Shown: positions 27,409 to 36,027 of the stretch, piece after piece
Layout of the letters: every line of letters begins with the position of its first letter
Position numbering within the stretch: the stretch's first letter is position 1
The notes under the pieces: generated by a model
What the model was told of the DNA's origin: nothing
Database searches by the model: none
What the model saw: only the letters and a program-made list of their open reading frames with translations
NCBI GenBank assembly: GCA_964615095.1
Contig: CAZTPX010000003.1
Span: 94,997 to 158,996 of the forward strand
DNA from: JANXQG01 sp964615095
GTDB taxonomy: Bacteria > Planctomycetota > Planctomycetia > Pirellulales > Thermoguttaceae
DNA length: 64,000 nucleotides
Direction of reading: 5' to 3'
Translations under genes and position numbers: made by a program

Positions 27409-28146
27409 TTATCGCCACATGTCGTCGGCGAAGGGATGCGCGGGGCCGAGTAACTTGGGCTTAGGCAGGGCCTTTAATGCCTGTTCCGCCAGGCGCAAGT
27501 CCTCCTTAGTCGTGATCTTGAGGTTGATGGGCGAACCATGCACGACCGTCACCGCGTGGCCCATCCGCTCGACAAGCTGCGCGTCGTCGGTGGCCGCAAA
27601 GTCGCCCCGCCGGGCATGCGCATCCAGGAGCAACTGCCGGCGAAAGACCTGCGGCGTCTGGGCTTCCCATAGACCATCGCGGGCAACCGTCTCTTCGATC
27701 TTGTGATCGCGGCCCACCCGCTTCAAGGTGTTGGCCACCGGTATCGCCAGGATCGCGGCGCCGCCCTTTTCCGCCGCGCGGAAGACCTCGTCGATCCAGA
27801 CGTCGGCAAGGCAGGGCCGAGCCGCATCGTGAATGCATATGAAGTCCGCCTCCGGCTTCACGCGGGCCACAGCCGCGGCCACCGAGTCAAAACGCTGCTC
27901 GCCGCCTGGCACGACATCGATGCCCAGGATCGCCACATTCGAGCCGAACTTGAAGTTGAACTGCTCGCGGTCCTCGGCGGAAATCACCACGAGCACCTGC
28001 ACGACGTCTTTCCGCTGCAGGAAACGCTCGGCCGAGTGCAACCACACGGCCCGCCCGGCCAGCGGCACAAACGGCTTCTTGTAGTAGTCGTCCTTGAAGC
28101 GGCTACTGCGTCCCGCGGCGGGCAGTATTACGGCAAACTTGGCCAT
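27409..28146 (-). CDS. ispD: 2-C-methyl-D-erythritol 4-phosphate cytidylyltransferase
   Basis: A 245-residue nucleotidyltransferase. The CTP-binding loop is VILPAAGRSSRF, and IHDAARPCL is the family Asp/Ala motif. The mid-region ETVARDGLWEAQTPQVFR is typical of IspD. It makes CDP-methylerythritol in the non-mevalonate isoprenoid pathway. First gene of a probable ispD-tyrS-25392 operon. Confidence 0.95.
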   Translation of the reverse strand: MAKFAVILPAAGRSSRFKDDYYKKPFVPLAGRAVWLHSAERFLQRKDVVQVLVVISAEDREQFNFKFGSNVAILGIDVVPGGEQRFDSVAAAVARVKPEADFICIHDAARPCLADVWIDEVFRAAEKGGAAILAIPVANTLKRVGRDHKIEETVARDGLWEAQTPQVFRRQLLLDAHARRGDFAATDDAQLVERMGHAVTVVHGSPINLKITTKEDLRLAEQALKALPKPKLLGPAHPFADDMWR

Positions 28147-28170
28147 GCGACTCCTGCCCCCTACACGCGG

Positions 28171-29229
28171 CTACTGAGGCCAGCCCACGGTGCTGCCGTC
28201 TTGCGTTACCACTTCATAGCCGTCAATGGTCGCCAATGCCTGGTAGACTTGATTGTCCAACGTAGTGGAAAGATAGTGCAAGCTGCCGTCTAGCGCCACG
28301 AAATTCGCGCCGCTTGGATGCCGGCTGCCGAAGCCCCAACTAATCTGCCAAGTAGTTGCAGGGCCTTTCTCGATGATGTTGTAGTTCAGAGGAATCCCAC
28401 ATGTTGCCGTGCTGCCCTCGAACCAAAACCAGACCGACCATGCACAATATTGGGGCACCGCCTCGCCAGCCAGGATCGTATTACTGGTTCCATCGCGAAC
28501 ATCCATCGCGCATGTCATAATCGGAGCGCCGCCCGAATTCGTTCCGCCCCCGCGGCAGATTACGCCGTTGCCAAGATCGACGCCGTTAGTGCTGCCTGAA
28601 TTGCGTCCGCGCGTCCCGCTGGTCGCCACAAACGCAGGCGACGACCCGACCCAGTTGCTTCCCGCGCAGGCCTTGTAATTCGTGGTGGCATACAACGTGC
28701 CACCCAGCGCCTGACTGCCACTCAAAGACAAATCCGAGGGACACGTGAAGGCAGCGACAGAAGTCGCAAGGACCTGCGGGTTACTGATCCCCTGGGCCGT
28801 ATTTGTATACGACAGAGGCACCAGGGCGCCACTCGAGATGGTGGGATCGCGGCCAAGCGCAGCTTGGCTATAGAGCGGACCCATATCGAGGTTCGGCAAA
28901 ATCGCCGCGAGCCAACTCACGCCTACTGCATTTGTCGTCGCCGTGGGGCTGGGAGTGCCCACTGTGGTAACCGTCCCCCAGTTCATGGGGTATTGCCGCT
29001 GGCTTGTTTCGTACTCCTGAACGGCCAAGCCGATCTGGTGCAACTTGTTTCCGCACGCCGACCGCCGCCCCGCCTCCCGGGCCGCGTTGACTGCCGGCAG
29101 CAAGAGGCCGATCAAGATGCCGATAATAGCAATCACCACCAGCAACTCGACGAGCGTAAAACCCACCCTGCGCCGATTCGCCCCATCTTGGGTACCCATG
29201 CACCTCTTCAAATTATTCTCTTTGAACAT
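28171..29229 (-). CDS. DUF1559 pilin-like secreted protein
   Basis: About 352 residues from MFKENNL (ATG 29229). A type IV prepilin/pseudopilin N-terminus is present: GFTLVELLVVIAIIGILIG, with the cleavage-site Gly before FTLVE. The DUF1559 signature follows (LLPAVNAAREAGRRSACGNK). The body ends with the usual RHPSGANFVALDGSLHYLS segment. These proteins are strongly expanded in planctomycetes and probably form extracytoplasmic fibres or surface structures. Monocistronic. Confidence 0.95.
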   Translation of the reverse strand: MFKENNLKRCMGTQDGANRRRVGFTLVELLVVIAIIGILIGLLLPAVNAAREAGRRSACGNKLHQIGLAVQEYETSQRQYPMNWGTVTTVGTPSPTATTNAVGVSWLAAILPNLDMGPLYSQAALGRDPTISSGALVPLSYTNTAQGISNPQVLATSVAAFTCPSDLSLSGSQALGGTLYATTNYKACAGSNWVGSSPAFVATSGTRGRNSGSTNGVDLGNGVICRGGGTNSGGAPIMTCAMDVRDGTSNTILAGEAVPQYCAWSVWFWFEGSTATCGIPLNYNIIEKGPATTWQISWGFGSRHPSGANFVALDGSLHYLSTTLDNQVYQALATIDGYEVVTQDGSTVGWPQ

Positions 29230-29287
29230 CTGATCCACCTTCCCCGTTCGCGCCGGTGAAACACGTAGCGTCTTGCCTCTCTTGCCC

Positions 29288-30550
29288 TCATAGGTCAGCA
29301 TACTGCAATTTATCGCCGCTGAAAAGCTCTGCCCAATAGGTTTTTCGCTTTTCCGACCGGCTGGCCCACCAAAGCGGCCCTCCCCGCCAGATGGGGAAGC
29401 CGATCCCGAAAATCATGGCCAAGTCGATTTGCCAGCCGACGGCGACCCTCTTTTCCCTGAGCATCCTGGCCGCTTCCGCAACCATCGGCAGTAAGAGTTG
29501 CTCAGCAATTTGGACACCCTTTGAAGCTGGTTTCTCATGAAGAGCATCCGCACGTTGCAATGCATGCACGACATGGCCACAAGAGGGGTTCGGCGTTCTC
29601 TCCGGATATTGGTAAAACCCGGCTCCGGACTTCACCCCCATTTGCCCGGACTTCACTAGCTTCAGCAACAATTCGCTTCCGGCCGACCGGCCAGCGAAAA
29701 CATCGGCCAGCACAATCCCGCTGTGAAGCGCCGTGTCGAGGCCGATTTCGTCCAGTAGCTGCAGCGGGCCAAGCGGCATGCCAAATTCCAGCATGGCGGC
29801 GTCGATCCCCTGAATCGAAACTCCCGCAATGGCCATTTCCAATGCCGCATTGAGGTAGGTCATCAGCAGCCGATTCACGACGAAGCCGGGACCGTCCTCG
29901 ACCACCAGTGGCAGCTTGCCCAGCGACAGGGCATGGGCCACAACCGTTGCCAGGGTCTCCTTATTTGTGGCCGGTCCTGGAATCACTTCGACCAGCGGAC
30001 GAAGCCGTACCGGATGGCAAAAATGTAGGCCACAAAACCGGCTCGGCTCAGCCACACCCACGGCCAGCCGTGCAATAGGGATCGTGCTAGTGTTCGTCGC
30101 CAGGATCGTGCGGCCCGCGAGGTGTGGTCTTATCTTGGCGTAGAGGTCTTGCTTGGCCGGCCGCTTTTCGCTGATCGATTCCAGCACGAGGTCGCAGCCG
30201 GCCAGATCGGCGGCGTCTAAGCTGTAAGCAATTCGCTGCGGCGGTGAAATTGGTGGAGAGGCACTTCGCCAAGCGCCTGCCACGAATTCACCGGCCGCCA
30301 TCGCCGCTGCGTGCCGGAGGGCCTCCGGACTGGCGTCCACCAGCACGACCGGGATGGACCGCAGAGCGTGTTCGACAGCAATCGCCGCGCCCATGATTCC
30401 AGCCCCTACGATCCCTACGGAGCGGACTGGCCGCGGCACACTCGTCTCCATGATTTGCCGGCAGTGCTCGCGACACTTGGCCACCATCCGGCCGACATTT
30501 TCCAGGGCCGCCGAGACTTCGGAATGATACTTTGGTTCGTGATGGGGCAT
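29288..30550 (-). CDS. 3-hydroxyacyl-CoA dehydrogenase
   Basis: About 420 residues from ATG 30550. The NAD-binding Rossmann fold begins SVGIVGAGIMGAAIA. The catalytic His lies in GLHFCHPVRLRPLVEV, after ATNTSTIPIARLA. Two C-terminal HCDH helical domains follow (GPGFVVNRLLMTYLNAALEM and the last approximately 100 residues). It resembles the dehydrogenase half of FadB/FadJ without the enoyl-CoA hydratase part, and would oxidise 3-hydroxyacyl-CoA. No other beta-oxidation gene lies nearby. Confidence 0.9.
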   Translation of the reverse strand: MPHHEPKYHSEVSAALENVGRMVAKCREHCRQIMETSVPRPVRSVGIVGAGIMGAAIAVEHALRSIPVVLVDASPEALRHAAAMAAGEFVAGAWRSASPPISPPQRIAYSLDAADLAGCDLVLESISEKRPAKQDLYAKIRPHLAGRTILATNTSTIPIARLAVGVAEPSRFCGLHFCHPVRLRPLVEVIPGPATNKETLATVVAHALSLGKLPLVVEDGPGFVVNRLLMTYLNAALEMAIAGVSIQGIDAAMLEFGMPLGPLQLLDEIGLDTALHSGIVLADVFAGRSAGSELLLKLVKSGQMGVKSGAGFYQYPERTPNPSCGHVVHALQRADALHEKPASKGVQIAEQLLLPMVAEAARMLREKRVAVGWQIDLAMIFGIGFPIWRGGPLWWASRSEKRKTYWAELFSGDKLQYADL

Positions 30551-30828
30551 CAGCGACGGATTTGGAAAGACAATGCAACGAGCATTGGGGTTACTCGACC
30601 AATAAGCGATTATAGTGTAAACTTGGAACCGTACACGGACCTCCACTGAATGAGGGGGATAGGATCGTGTCCTCGTTTAACCCGGCGGGGTACCCGCGCA
30701 ACGGGTCGACGGCGACGGAGGGAGACTCGCTTGGCTGTCGCCGGTGGCTCCAGGTTAAGCGAGCAATTAGCCCCCCCTACGACCACACAACGGAACCGCC
30801 ATTCTTATTCTGATCACGGAAACGCGCA
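30551..30828. other. Intergenic region with a palindromic repeat
   Basis: 278 bases between divergent genes (3-hydroxyacyl-CoA dehydrogenase and the DUF1015 gene). The centre is occupied by the inverted repeat at 30672-30763. The divergent promoters must lie in the rest, but I could not assign hexamers confidently. Confidence 0.5.
30672..30763. repeat. Palindromic intergenic repeat
   Basis: The ends CTCGTTTAACC and GGTTAAGCGAG are inverted repeats with one mismatch. The GC-rich interior has a further partial inverted match (GGCGACGG against CTGTCGCCGG). It resembles a REP/MITE-type unit. Confidence 0.55.
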
Positions 30829-32133
30829 ATGCCTGAGATTCAAGCCTTTCGTGCCGTTCGCTACAACCTTGGCCAGGTCGGATCGCTGAGCGACGTCATC
30901 GCCCCGCCCTATGATGTGATCAGTCCTGAATTCCAGGCCGAACTCTACCGCAAGAGCAACCATAACATCGTCCGCTTGATCCTCAACAAGATCGAGCCTG
31001 GCGACGATGACGAGGCCAACAACCGTTACACGCGTGCCAAGCGATTCTACAAGGACTGGTTATCGGAGGGGGTTCTCTACACCGATCCCGACCCCGCGAT
31101 CTACGTCTATCACCAGGAGTTCGCGGCCGAGGGCGTCACATACAATCGACGCGGTTTCATGGCTCGCTTGCGATTGTCGCCGTTCGGCGAGGGCCAGGTC
31201 TTTCCGCACGAGGAAACGCTGCCGGGACCCAAAGTTGACCGGCTGATGCTTATGACCACGACGAAAGCCAATTTGAGCCAGATCTTCGGCCTCTATCCCG
31301 ATCCGGCAAACGAGGCCCAGGCGATCCTGGACGAGGCCATCAGCCGCCTGACTCCGGTCGCGGCCACGGACCATTTAGGCGTGGTGAACAAGGTGTGGGC
31401 GGTAACCGACATTCGCACGATTTCCGCCGTGGCTGCCGTGGTCGGACCCAAGCCGATCTTCATCGCCGATGGCCATCACCGCTACGAAACGGCCTGCGAA
31501 TACCGCCGCCATATTTACGAGTCGGGCTTCCTCAGCAAAGACCATCCGGCCAACTTCGTCCTGATGATGTTCGTGGGGATGGAAGACCCGGGGTTGATCG
31601 TCATGCCCACCCACAGGCTCTTCCGTGGCCTGCCCGCCATGACCAGCGAAGAGCTGACCGCCCGGCTGGCGCCCTGTTTCTCCGTCCGGGCAGTGGGCAC
31701 TGGAGCGGACGAGGCCACGACCGTTTGGGAAGACATCGAAACGGGCGGCAATCAAGGCGCCATAGGACTGTTTACGCAGAAAGACCAGCGTTGGGTGCTG
31801 GCCGAACTGACAGAAGCCGGCCGCCAGCGGATGGCCGAAGTGGCCAAGGAACACACCGCACAGTGGCAAGAACTTGGGGTGGCCCTGCTCCATCGCCTGC
31901 TGATCGACGATCTGCTGGGCGGCAAGGATCTGCCGAAACCGCGCTATGTGCATCTGGTCCAGGAAGTGGTGGACGGGCTGAAGACGGGCGAATTCCCCTT
32001 GGCGGCCCTGGTCATGCCGGCCACGGTCCAGCACATTCGTTCCATCAGCCTGACGGGCGAGCGGATGCCCGCCAAGAGCACCTATTTCTATCCCAAGCTG
32101 CTCAGCGGACTGGTGATCAACCCATTGGAATAA
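30829..32133 (+). CDS. DUF1015 family protein
   Basis: A 434-residue protein with the DUF1015 signature at its start (IQAFRAVRYN, VIAPPYDVIS) and the conserved IFIADGHHRYETA near residue 215. The family is widespread and often annotated as an HPr-kinase-associated or serine-kinase-like protein, but its reaction is not known to me. It is followed by two parS sites and parAB on the same strand. Confidence 0.92.
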   Translation: MPEIQAFRAVRYNLGQVGSLSDVIAPPYDVISPEFQAELYRKSNHNIVRLILNKIEPGDDDEANNRYTRAKRFYKDWLSEGVLYTDPDPAIYVYHQEFAAEGVTYNRRGFMARLRLSPFGEGQVFPHEETLPGPKVDRLMLMTTTKANLSQIFGLYPDPANEAQAILDEAISRLTPVAATDHLGVVNKVWAVTDIRTISAVAAVVGPKPIFIADGHHRYETACEYRRHIYESGFLSKDHPANFVLMMFVGMEDPGLIVMPTHRLFRGLPAMTSEELTARLAPCFSVRAVGTGADEATTVWEDIETGGNQGAIGLFTQKDQRWVLAELTEAGRQRMAEVAKEHTAQWQELGVALLHRLLIDDLLGGKDLPKPRYVHLVQEVVDGLKTGEFPLAALVMPATVQHIRSISLTGERMPAKSTYFYPKLLSGLVINPLE

Positions 32134-32138
32134 TTCGC

Positions 32139-32152
32139 GTTTCACGTGAAAC
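32139..32152 (+). promoter_or_regulatory. parS: parS site 1 (ParB-binding palindrome)
   Basis: GTTTCACGTGAAAC is a perfect match to the core of the bacterial parS consensus. It lies just after the DUF1015 stop codon and about 230 bases before parA. Confidence 0.92.
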
Positions 32153-32189
32153 GGGGTTGGGGCAACTCTTCCGGATGCCGAATCTGGGC

Positions 32190-32203
32190 GTTTCACGTGG
32201 AAC
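32190..32203 (+). promoter_or_regulatory. parS: parS site 2, one mismatch
   Basis: GTTTCACGTGGAAC differs from the perfect palindrome at one base and lies 51 bases after site 1. Two closely spaced sites support a real partition centre. Confidence 0.85.
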
Positions 32204-32275
32204 GTGAGGGTTGGCCAAGCTCAAATTGCCATTTCCTGGCAATCCAGTCCGTGGTTACAATCTGCCCGCGGAAAG

Positions 32276-32358
32276 CTGTAGGGAACGTCGGGGCACCAGC
32301 GCAGCGGGTCAATGGCGTTCCAGTTTTTCCGGAACGCCGCGGAGGGCGTTCCCTACAG
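32276..32358. repeat. Palindromic repeat, TGTAGGGAACG family (copy 1)
   Basis: The ends CTGTAGGGAACG and CGTTCCCTACAG are perfect 12-base inverted repeats. The interior holds another hairpin (GGCGTTCC, GGAACGCC). The same terminal sequence bounds the palindrome at 50761-50827. It lies between parS and parA. Confidence 0.8.
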
Positions 32359-32381
32359 ATACCCAATCGCATGGAGGCGTT

Positions 32382-33128
32382 ATGGGTCGGTCCCTGTGTG
32401 TGGCGAACCAAAAAGGCGGCGTGGGCAAAACCACGACCGCCCTGAACCTGGCCGGCGGGCTGGCCAAAGCTGGCTGCCAGACCCTGCTCGTCGACCTCGA
32501 CCCCCAGTGCAATGCCACCACCGGCCTCGGCCGCCAGCCGGTAGCTAGCCATCCGTTGGTGTCCGGCACACCCGTCCGCCAGGGCGTTATGGCAACCGAG
32601 GTGCCCGGTCTCGATCTGCTTCCCGGCAGCCGGACGTTTCGCGACGTGGAGACACTGACCAAGGACGATGCCGTGCAGCACGCCCAGATTCGCGACCACT
32701 TGACGCGGGGATTCAGCTCCTATGACTATGTACTGATCGATTGCCCCCCATCACTGGGGCCGTTGACCCGCATGGCCTTGGCCAGTTCCGACGAAGTCTT
32801 GATGCCCATCCAGTGCGAATTCTTCGCCATGGAAGGGCTGGCACAGATGATCTCCACGATCGGGCAGATCATGCAGCAAGCCGGCCACGCCCTGCGGTTC
32901 GGCGGTATCTTGTTGACTATGTACGACCACACCCTGGAACTGACCGCGGAAGTGGACCAGGAAGTCAGGGAATTTTTTGGAGAAATTGTGTTTCGCACCG
33001 TTATTCCGCGCGACGTGGCCGTTTCCGAAGCACCCAGTCATGGGCTGACGGTGATCGACTACGCGCCCCGTTCGCGCGGCGCTCGGGCTTACGTTGAACT
33101 TTGCATGGAGGTATTGGATCGTGACTAA
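32382..33128 (+). CDS. parA: Chromosome-partitioning ATPase ParA/Soj
   Basis: A 248-residue protein from ATG 32382, chosen because GGAGG is 5 bases upstream and the protein then starts normally. The deviant Walker A box KGGVGKTTTA is near residue 10, the Walker A' region is LLVDLDPQCNATTG, and Walker B is YVLIDCPPSLG. It binds DNA dynamically and segregates ParB-parS complexes. Its stop overlaps the parB start. Confidence 0.96.
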   Translation: MGRSLCVANQKGGVGKTTTALNLAGGLAKAGCQTLLVDLDPQCNATTGLGRQPVASHPLVSGTPVRQGVMATEVPGLDLLPGSRTFRDVETLTKDDAVQHAQIRDHLTRGFSSYDYVLIDCPPSLGPLTRMALASSDEVLMPIQCEFFAMEGLAQMISTIGQIMQQAGHALRFGGILLTMYDHTLELTAEVDQEVREFFGEIVFRTVIPRDVAVSEAPSHGLTVIDYAPRSRGARAYVELCMEVLDRD

Positions 33129-34194
33129 GGAACGACGACTTGGACGTGGGCTCGAGGCCCTGTTAGGACAACTTCCCGCCTGGAGCGGCGCTACGCCGCC
33201 TGCGGCACCGCCTGCGCTCGCAGTACCGACTTCAGGCGGAGATGCGGCGGCGCCACCCGACGTGGCTCCCGCCACCATTCCCATCCGTCCGTCGAACGAA
33301 TCGGCGGAAACCCCACCCGTCGCCAGCATTTCCGACTTGCAGCAACCTTTGCCCCCCACGAAGCTGCCGGTCGAAGACATCCAACACAATCCCTACCAGC
33401 CGCGGCAAGACTTCGATGCCGACGAGCTGAAACGGCTGGCCGACAGCATCGCCGCGCATGGATTGCTCCAGCCCGTAGTCGTACGGCCGCAGGATGGCGG
33501 CTATCAGCTCATTGCCGGCGAACGGCGGCTGCGCGCCGCCCGCTTGGCGGGTTGGACCGAAGTGCCGGTGACGATTGTCGAGGCCGACGAGCGGCAGACC
33601 GCCGAACTGGCGATCGTCGAAAACGTGCAACGCAAGGACCTCAACGCCCTGGAGAAGGCAGCTTTCTTCCAGCGTTACCTGGATCAATACGGCGGCACCC
33701 AGGAGGAGTTGGCGGGGCGATTGCAACTGGACCGCTCGACGATCGCCAACCTGATTCGCCTCCTGGAACTGCCCAGCCAGGTGCAGGACGCTTTGCGCCG
33801 CGGCAAGATCACGCCGGGCCACGCCCGGGCCTTGTTGCCGTTGGGCGAGGAGCGCGAGCAAGTGGCCTTCTGCGAGCGAGTGCAGAGGGAATGCCTGAAC
33901 GTGCGGCAGACCGAGTCGCTGGTGCAGGAAACGATCGCGGCCGCCGACAACGGTCCGCTCGCAGTCGTGGGCAGCGACGGAACGGTACAGAAGGCGCCGC
34001 GCCGCGTCTCCGACCAAGTGGCCGCGTTGGAGCAGGAATTCCGTTCGGCCCTGGGCGTGCGGGTGAAGATCACACACGACGCCCGCGGCCGCGGCAAGGT
34101 CATTATTGCCTTTGCAAGCCACGAGGAATTCGACCAGGTGAGGCAGCACATCTGCGGCGCCGGCCGCACGGTCCGCAAGTGCCAAGCGGGGTAG
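33121..34194 (+). CDS. parB: Chromosome-partitioning protein ParB
   Basis: 357 residues from GTG 33121, which overlaps the parA stop (8 nt). The N-terminus KERRLGRGLEALLG is the ParA-interacting end. A Pro/Ala-rich linker follows to about residue 75. The CTPase/ParB domain contains IAGERRLRAARLAG and ENVQRKDLNALEKA, and the HTH is LDRSTIANLIRLLEL. It binds the parS sites upstream of parA and spreads as a CTP-dependent clamp. Confidence 0.96.
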   Translation: MTKERRLGRGLEALLGQLPAWSGATPPAAPPALAVPTSGGDAAAPPDVAPATIPIRPSNESAETPPVASISDLQQPLPPTKLPVEDIQHNPYQPRQDFDADELKRLADSIAAHGLLQPVVVRPQDGGYQLIAGERRLRAARLAGWTEVPVTIVEADERQTAELAIVENVQRKDLNALEKAAFFQRYLDQYGGTQEELAGRLQLDRSTIANLIRLLELPSQVQDALRRGKITPGHARALLPLGEEREQVAFCERVQRECLNVRQTESLVQETIAAADNGPLAVVGSDGTVQKAPRRVSDQVAALEQEFRSALGVRVKITHDARGRGKVIIAFASHEEFDQVRQHICGAGRTVRKCQAG

Positions 34195-34318
34195 GCCCGA
34201 CTGGCCTGCGCAAGATCGACCTGGCCGCGGCCGTGCGGTTTATCCCATTCGTGTTCCATTCGCTGTCGGACAGACCTAGTCGCGTATTGACGGCTGGCGT
34301 AAAGACGGCATAAGTCAG

Positions 34319-34344
34319 AAAAAAATGCTTCCCGAGGCATTTTT
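34319..34344 (+). terminator. Terminator-like hairpin after parB
   Basis: AAAAATGC and GCATTTTT are perfect 8-base arms around an 8-base loop, with A-run and T-run flanks, so it could work in both directions. It lies 125 bases after the parB stop. Confidence 0.7.
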
Positions 34345-34560
34345 CCGGCCCGGCCGCCGAGATCAACCCGCTGTTTCGAGTCATGCAGTCGTGTGACCAC
34401 ATGGAAAAAATGGACCTCTTTGCGTTTTTGTGGCGAGTTTCTACATCTATAGGTGTATTCACTATTCACCATAGATATTTATCACACCGCGGAAACTGCG
34501 GGAATACGATCGCTTGACACTCTAACGATAGTTTCGTCCCGGCCGAAATACCTAGACAAT

Positions 34561-34630
34561 ACCTAGCCACTTTGGCCCATTTCCTAGCCACTTTTGCCGC
34601 CAACCTAGCCATTTCCTGGCCACTTTTTTG
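34561..34630. repeat. Iteron-like direct repeats, CCTAGCCACTTT
   Basis: Two exact copies of CCTAGCCACTTT, one CCTAGCCATTTC and one CCTGGCCACTTT follow one another with 8-14 bases between. A degenerate ACCTAGACAA precedes them. All are in the same orientation and lie 370-440 bases after parB in a gene-free stretch. Confidence 0.65.
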
Positions 34631-34768
34631 GTAACATGGCCATGTGTACAGTATATGAGGGTTGGGTACCCGGCATTCTCTTGCAGCTATTTAAGTGCAG
34701 AGTCAGAAAAATAATTAATTGCTGCCACGGCATGTGCGGCCATTCGCGACCCTTGCCCGGGCCGTAGA

Positions 34769-34791
34769 GTGGGTCGAGGCACGAGACCCAC
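34769..34791. repeat. Short palindrome GTGGGTC...GACCCAC
   Basis: A perfect 7-base inverted repeat with a 9-base spacer. It resembles short dispersed intergenic palindromes of planctomycetes (recollection, not searched). Confidence 0.5.
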
Positions 34792-35148
34792 GCGCCACAG
34801 TTTCCGCGCAGACGCCGGCGCGGACGCCGACTCGGGCAAGTCGGCGCCGCGCGTCATTATGGCCCCCGGTTCGCTACGCCGGGGGTTGGTTAAATTTTCA
34901 AAGAGCAAATTCGCGCGCAGCGTATTCAGGCGTGGCCTGAATCTATTCCAGCGCGCTTTATACCCTATAATACGCAACGAATCTCGCCACCATTTGCGCG
35001 CGGCGCGGAATTGCACCGCAGGCCAAGAGGGTTCCCCGGCAAGAATGCCGGCCCGAAACCGCCCGAAACCGCAAGCGGCGTAGACGCCCATTTCCGTTGG
35101 GCGGCGTGATCTTGCGGCGGGCGCTGCTATTTTTCACAGGCGAAGCGA

Positions 35149-35177
35149 TTGCTTTCGGCCGGCGCTTCCGCTAAGAT
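35149..35177 (+). promoter_or_regulatory. Putative sigma-70 promoter of tRNA-Pro
   Basis: TTGCTT, a 17-base spacer, then TAAGAT, ending 42 bases before the mature tRNA 5' end. Confidence 0.5.
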
Positions 35178-35219
35178 AGCAGGATCGTATTTCGGCGGGA
35201 AACCCTGCGGAGATGCTCT

Positions 35220-35294
35220 CGGGGCGTGGCGCAGTCTGGCTAGCGCGCCTGGTTTGGGACCAGGAAGTCGAAGGTTCAAATCCTTTCGCCCCGA
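35220..35294 (+). tRNA. tRNA-Pro (anticodon TGG)
   Basis: The 7-bp acceptor stem pairs CGGGGCG with CGCCCCG, with discriminator A. The anticodon stem-loop is CCTGG-TTTGGGA-CCAGG with anticodon TGG. The T arm contains GGTTCAAATCC. The CCA end is not encoded. Length 75 nt. It marks the left edge of the accessory island. Confidence 0.95.
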
Positions 35295-35702
35295 CTTAGA
35301 TGGAAGTCATTACTACGAAATGACTTACGAATTTGATGGCTTACTTGTTTCTTTTGCCTCGGTGATCTAATCAGTGATCTAAAAAGTGTGGCGGAAGGTG
35401 CAGCGAAGGGGTAACCGGCTGTCGTGATCGCGCCCATGGAAGGCCGCTGGAAGCTCTAAGTAACCCGCTCATTTCGGCCACGGCTTTGGGCGGCCGAGTT
35501 CCTTTCCCGCTCAGAATCGACGTTAAATCGTCCTGGGGCTTTCGCCCCGAAGACAGCTGCCTTTCCGCAATGCCCCTGCCCCGAACCGTTCTTTGATTTG
35601 GTCGGCCACGGTAGTCACCCAGCTCTGCTTTTGCCGGTACTAGCCATCGAAGAGCAGGCACTGTACCAAGCCCGTATCGTCCAGGCCGCTGATGCTTCGC
35701 CC
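35295..35702. other. Region after tRNA-Pro, no convincing gene
   Basis: 408 bases. A 111-codon minus-strand frame (35371-35706) exists but has no recognisable features. The stretch 35498-35570 is a diverged direct repeat of 36155-36222, so this may be relic DNA. Confidence 0.5.
35498..35570 (+). repeat. Diverged direct repeat, copy 1
   Basis: About 70 bases align with 36155-36222 in the same orientation. Shared blocks include CGCT-AGAAT-GACG, TTTCGC-C-GAAG and GCTGCC/ACTCTCCGC-like ends. The two copies bracket the gene at 35703-35999. Confidence 0.5.
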
Positions 35703-35999
35703 TCACACCGCGATACTTTCCCGTTCTGGTGCTCCCAGCAGTTCTGTCTTTTGGAACCGTTCTCCATCACACCCATAGAACAAGATCTGGTTCTTGTGGG
35801 CATCCCAAATCGCCATGAACTTCGTCGCCCGCGGGCCATGGATACAAAAGGTGATGCCGCAGGGCTGCCCTCCCCGTAGCAATATTCGCTCGGTCATGGG
35901 AAAGGCCTCGGGGGCAAGGTCATGGTATTCACAGATAATCATACTCACATACTGGCGCAGATCATCGAGGTTCTCGATTTGCTGGGATGTGGTCAACAC
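35703..35999 (-). CDS. Conserved hypothetical protein
   Basis: A 98-residue protein starting at GTG 35999. The central part (RILLRGGQPCGITFCIHGPR, then AIWDAHKNQILFYGCDGERF) recalls a small protein family seen repeatedly in Pirellula-type genomes. I know of no assigned function. It has no signal peptide or membrane segment. It is flanked by two diverged copies of a 70-base direct repeat. Confidence 0.7.
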   Translation of the reverse strand: MLTTSQQIENLDDLRQYVSMIICEYHDLAPEAFPMTERILLRGGQPCGITFCIHGPRATKFMAIWDAHKNQILFYGCDGERFQKTELLGAPERESIAV

Positions 36000-36027
36000 T
36001 GGGCAATACCCTCTCTATGATCTATGA

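Larger units (their letters stand above)
34345..35219. other. Non-coding region between parB and tRNA-Pro
   Basis: About 875 bases without a credible gene. It holds an AT-rich patch at 34381-34530, a direct-repeat array at 34561-34630, a short palindrome at 34769-34791, and the tRNA promoter near its end. A TATAAT in CCCTATAATACGC near 34970 may be a stray promoter element. Confidence 0.6.

Noticed and set aside
32211..32381. 57-codon N-terminal extension of ParA
   Set aside because: It would run through the palindromic repeat; ATG 32382 has a good ribosome site and gives a normal ParA start.
34381..34530. Possible oriC
   Set aside because: AT-rich and next to parAB, but no TTATCCACA-type DnaA boxes and no dnaA/dnaN/gidA nearby.
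34687..35091. 134-codon minus-strand frame between parB and tRNA-Pro
   Set aside because: Composition atypical, no motif, spans a short palindrome; treated as non-coding.
35371..35706. 111-codon minus-strand frame after tRNA-Pro
   Set aside because: Overlaps the repeat relic and the start of the 35703 gene region; no homology features.
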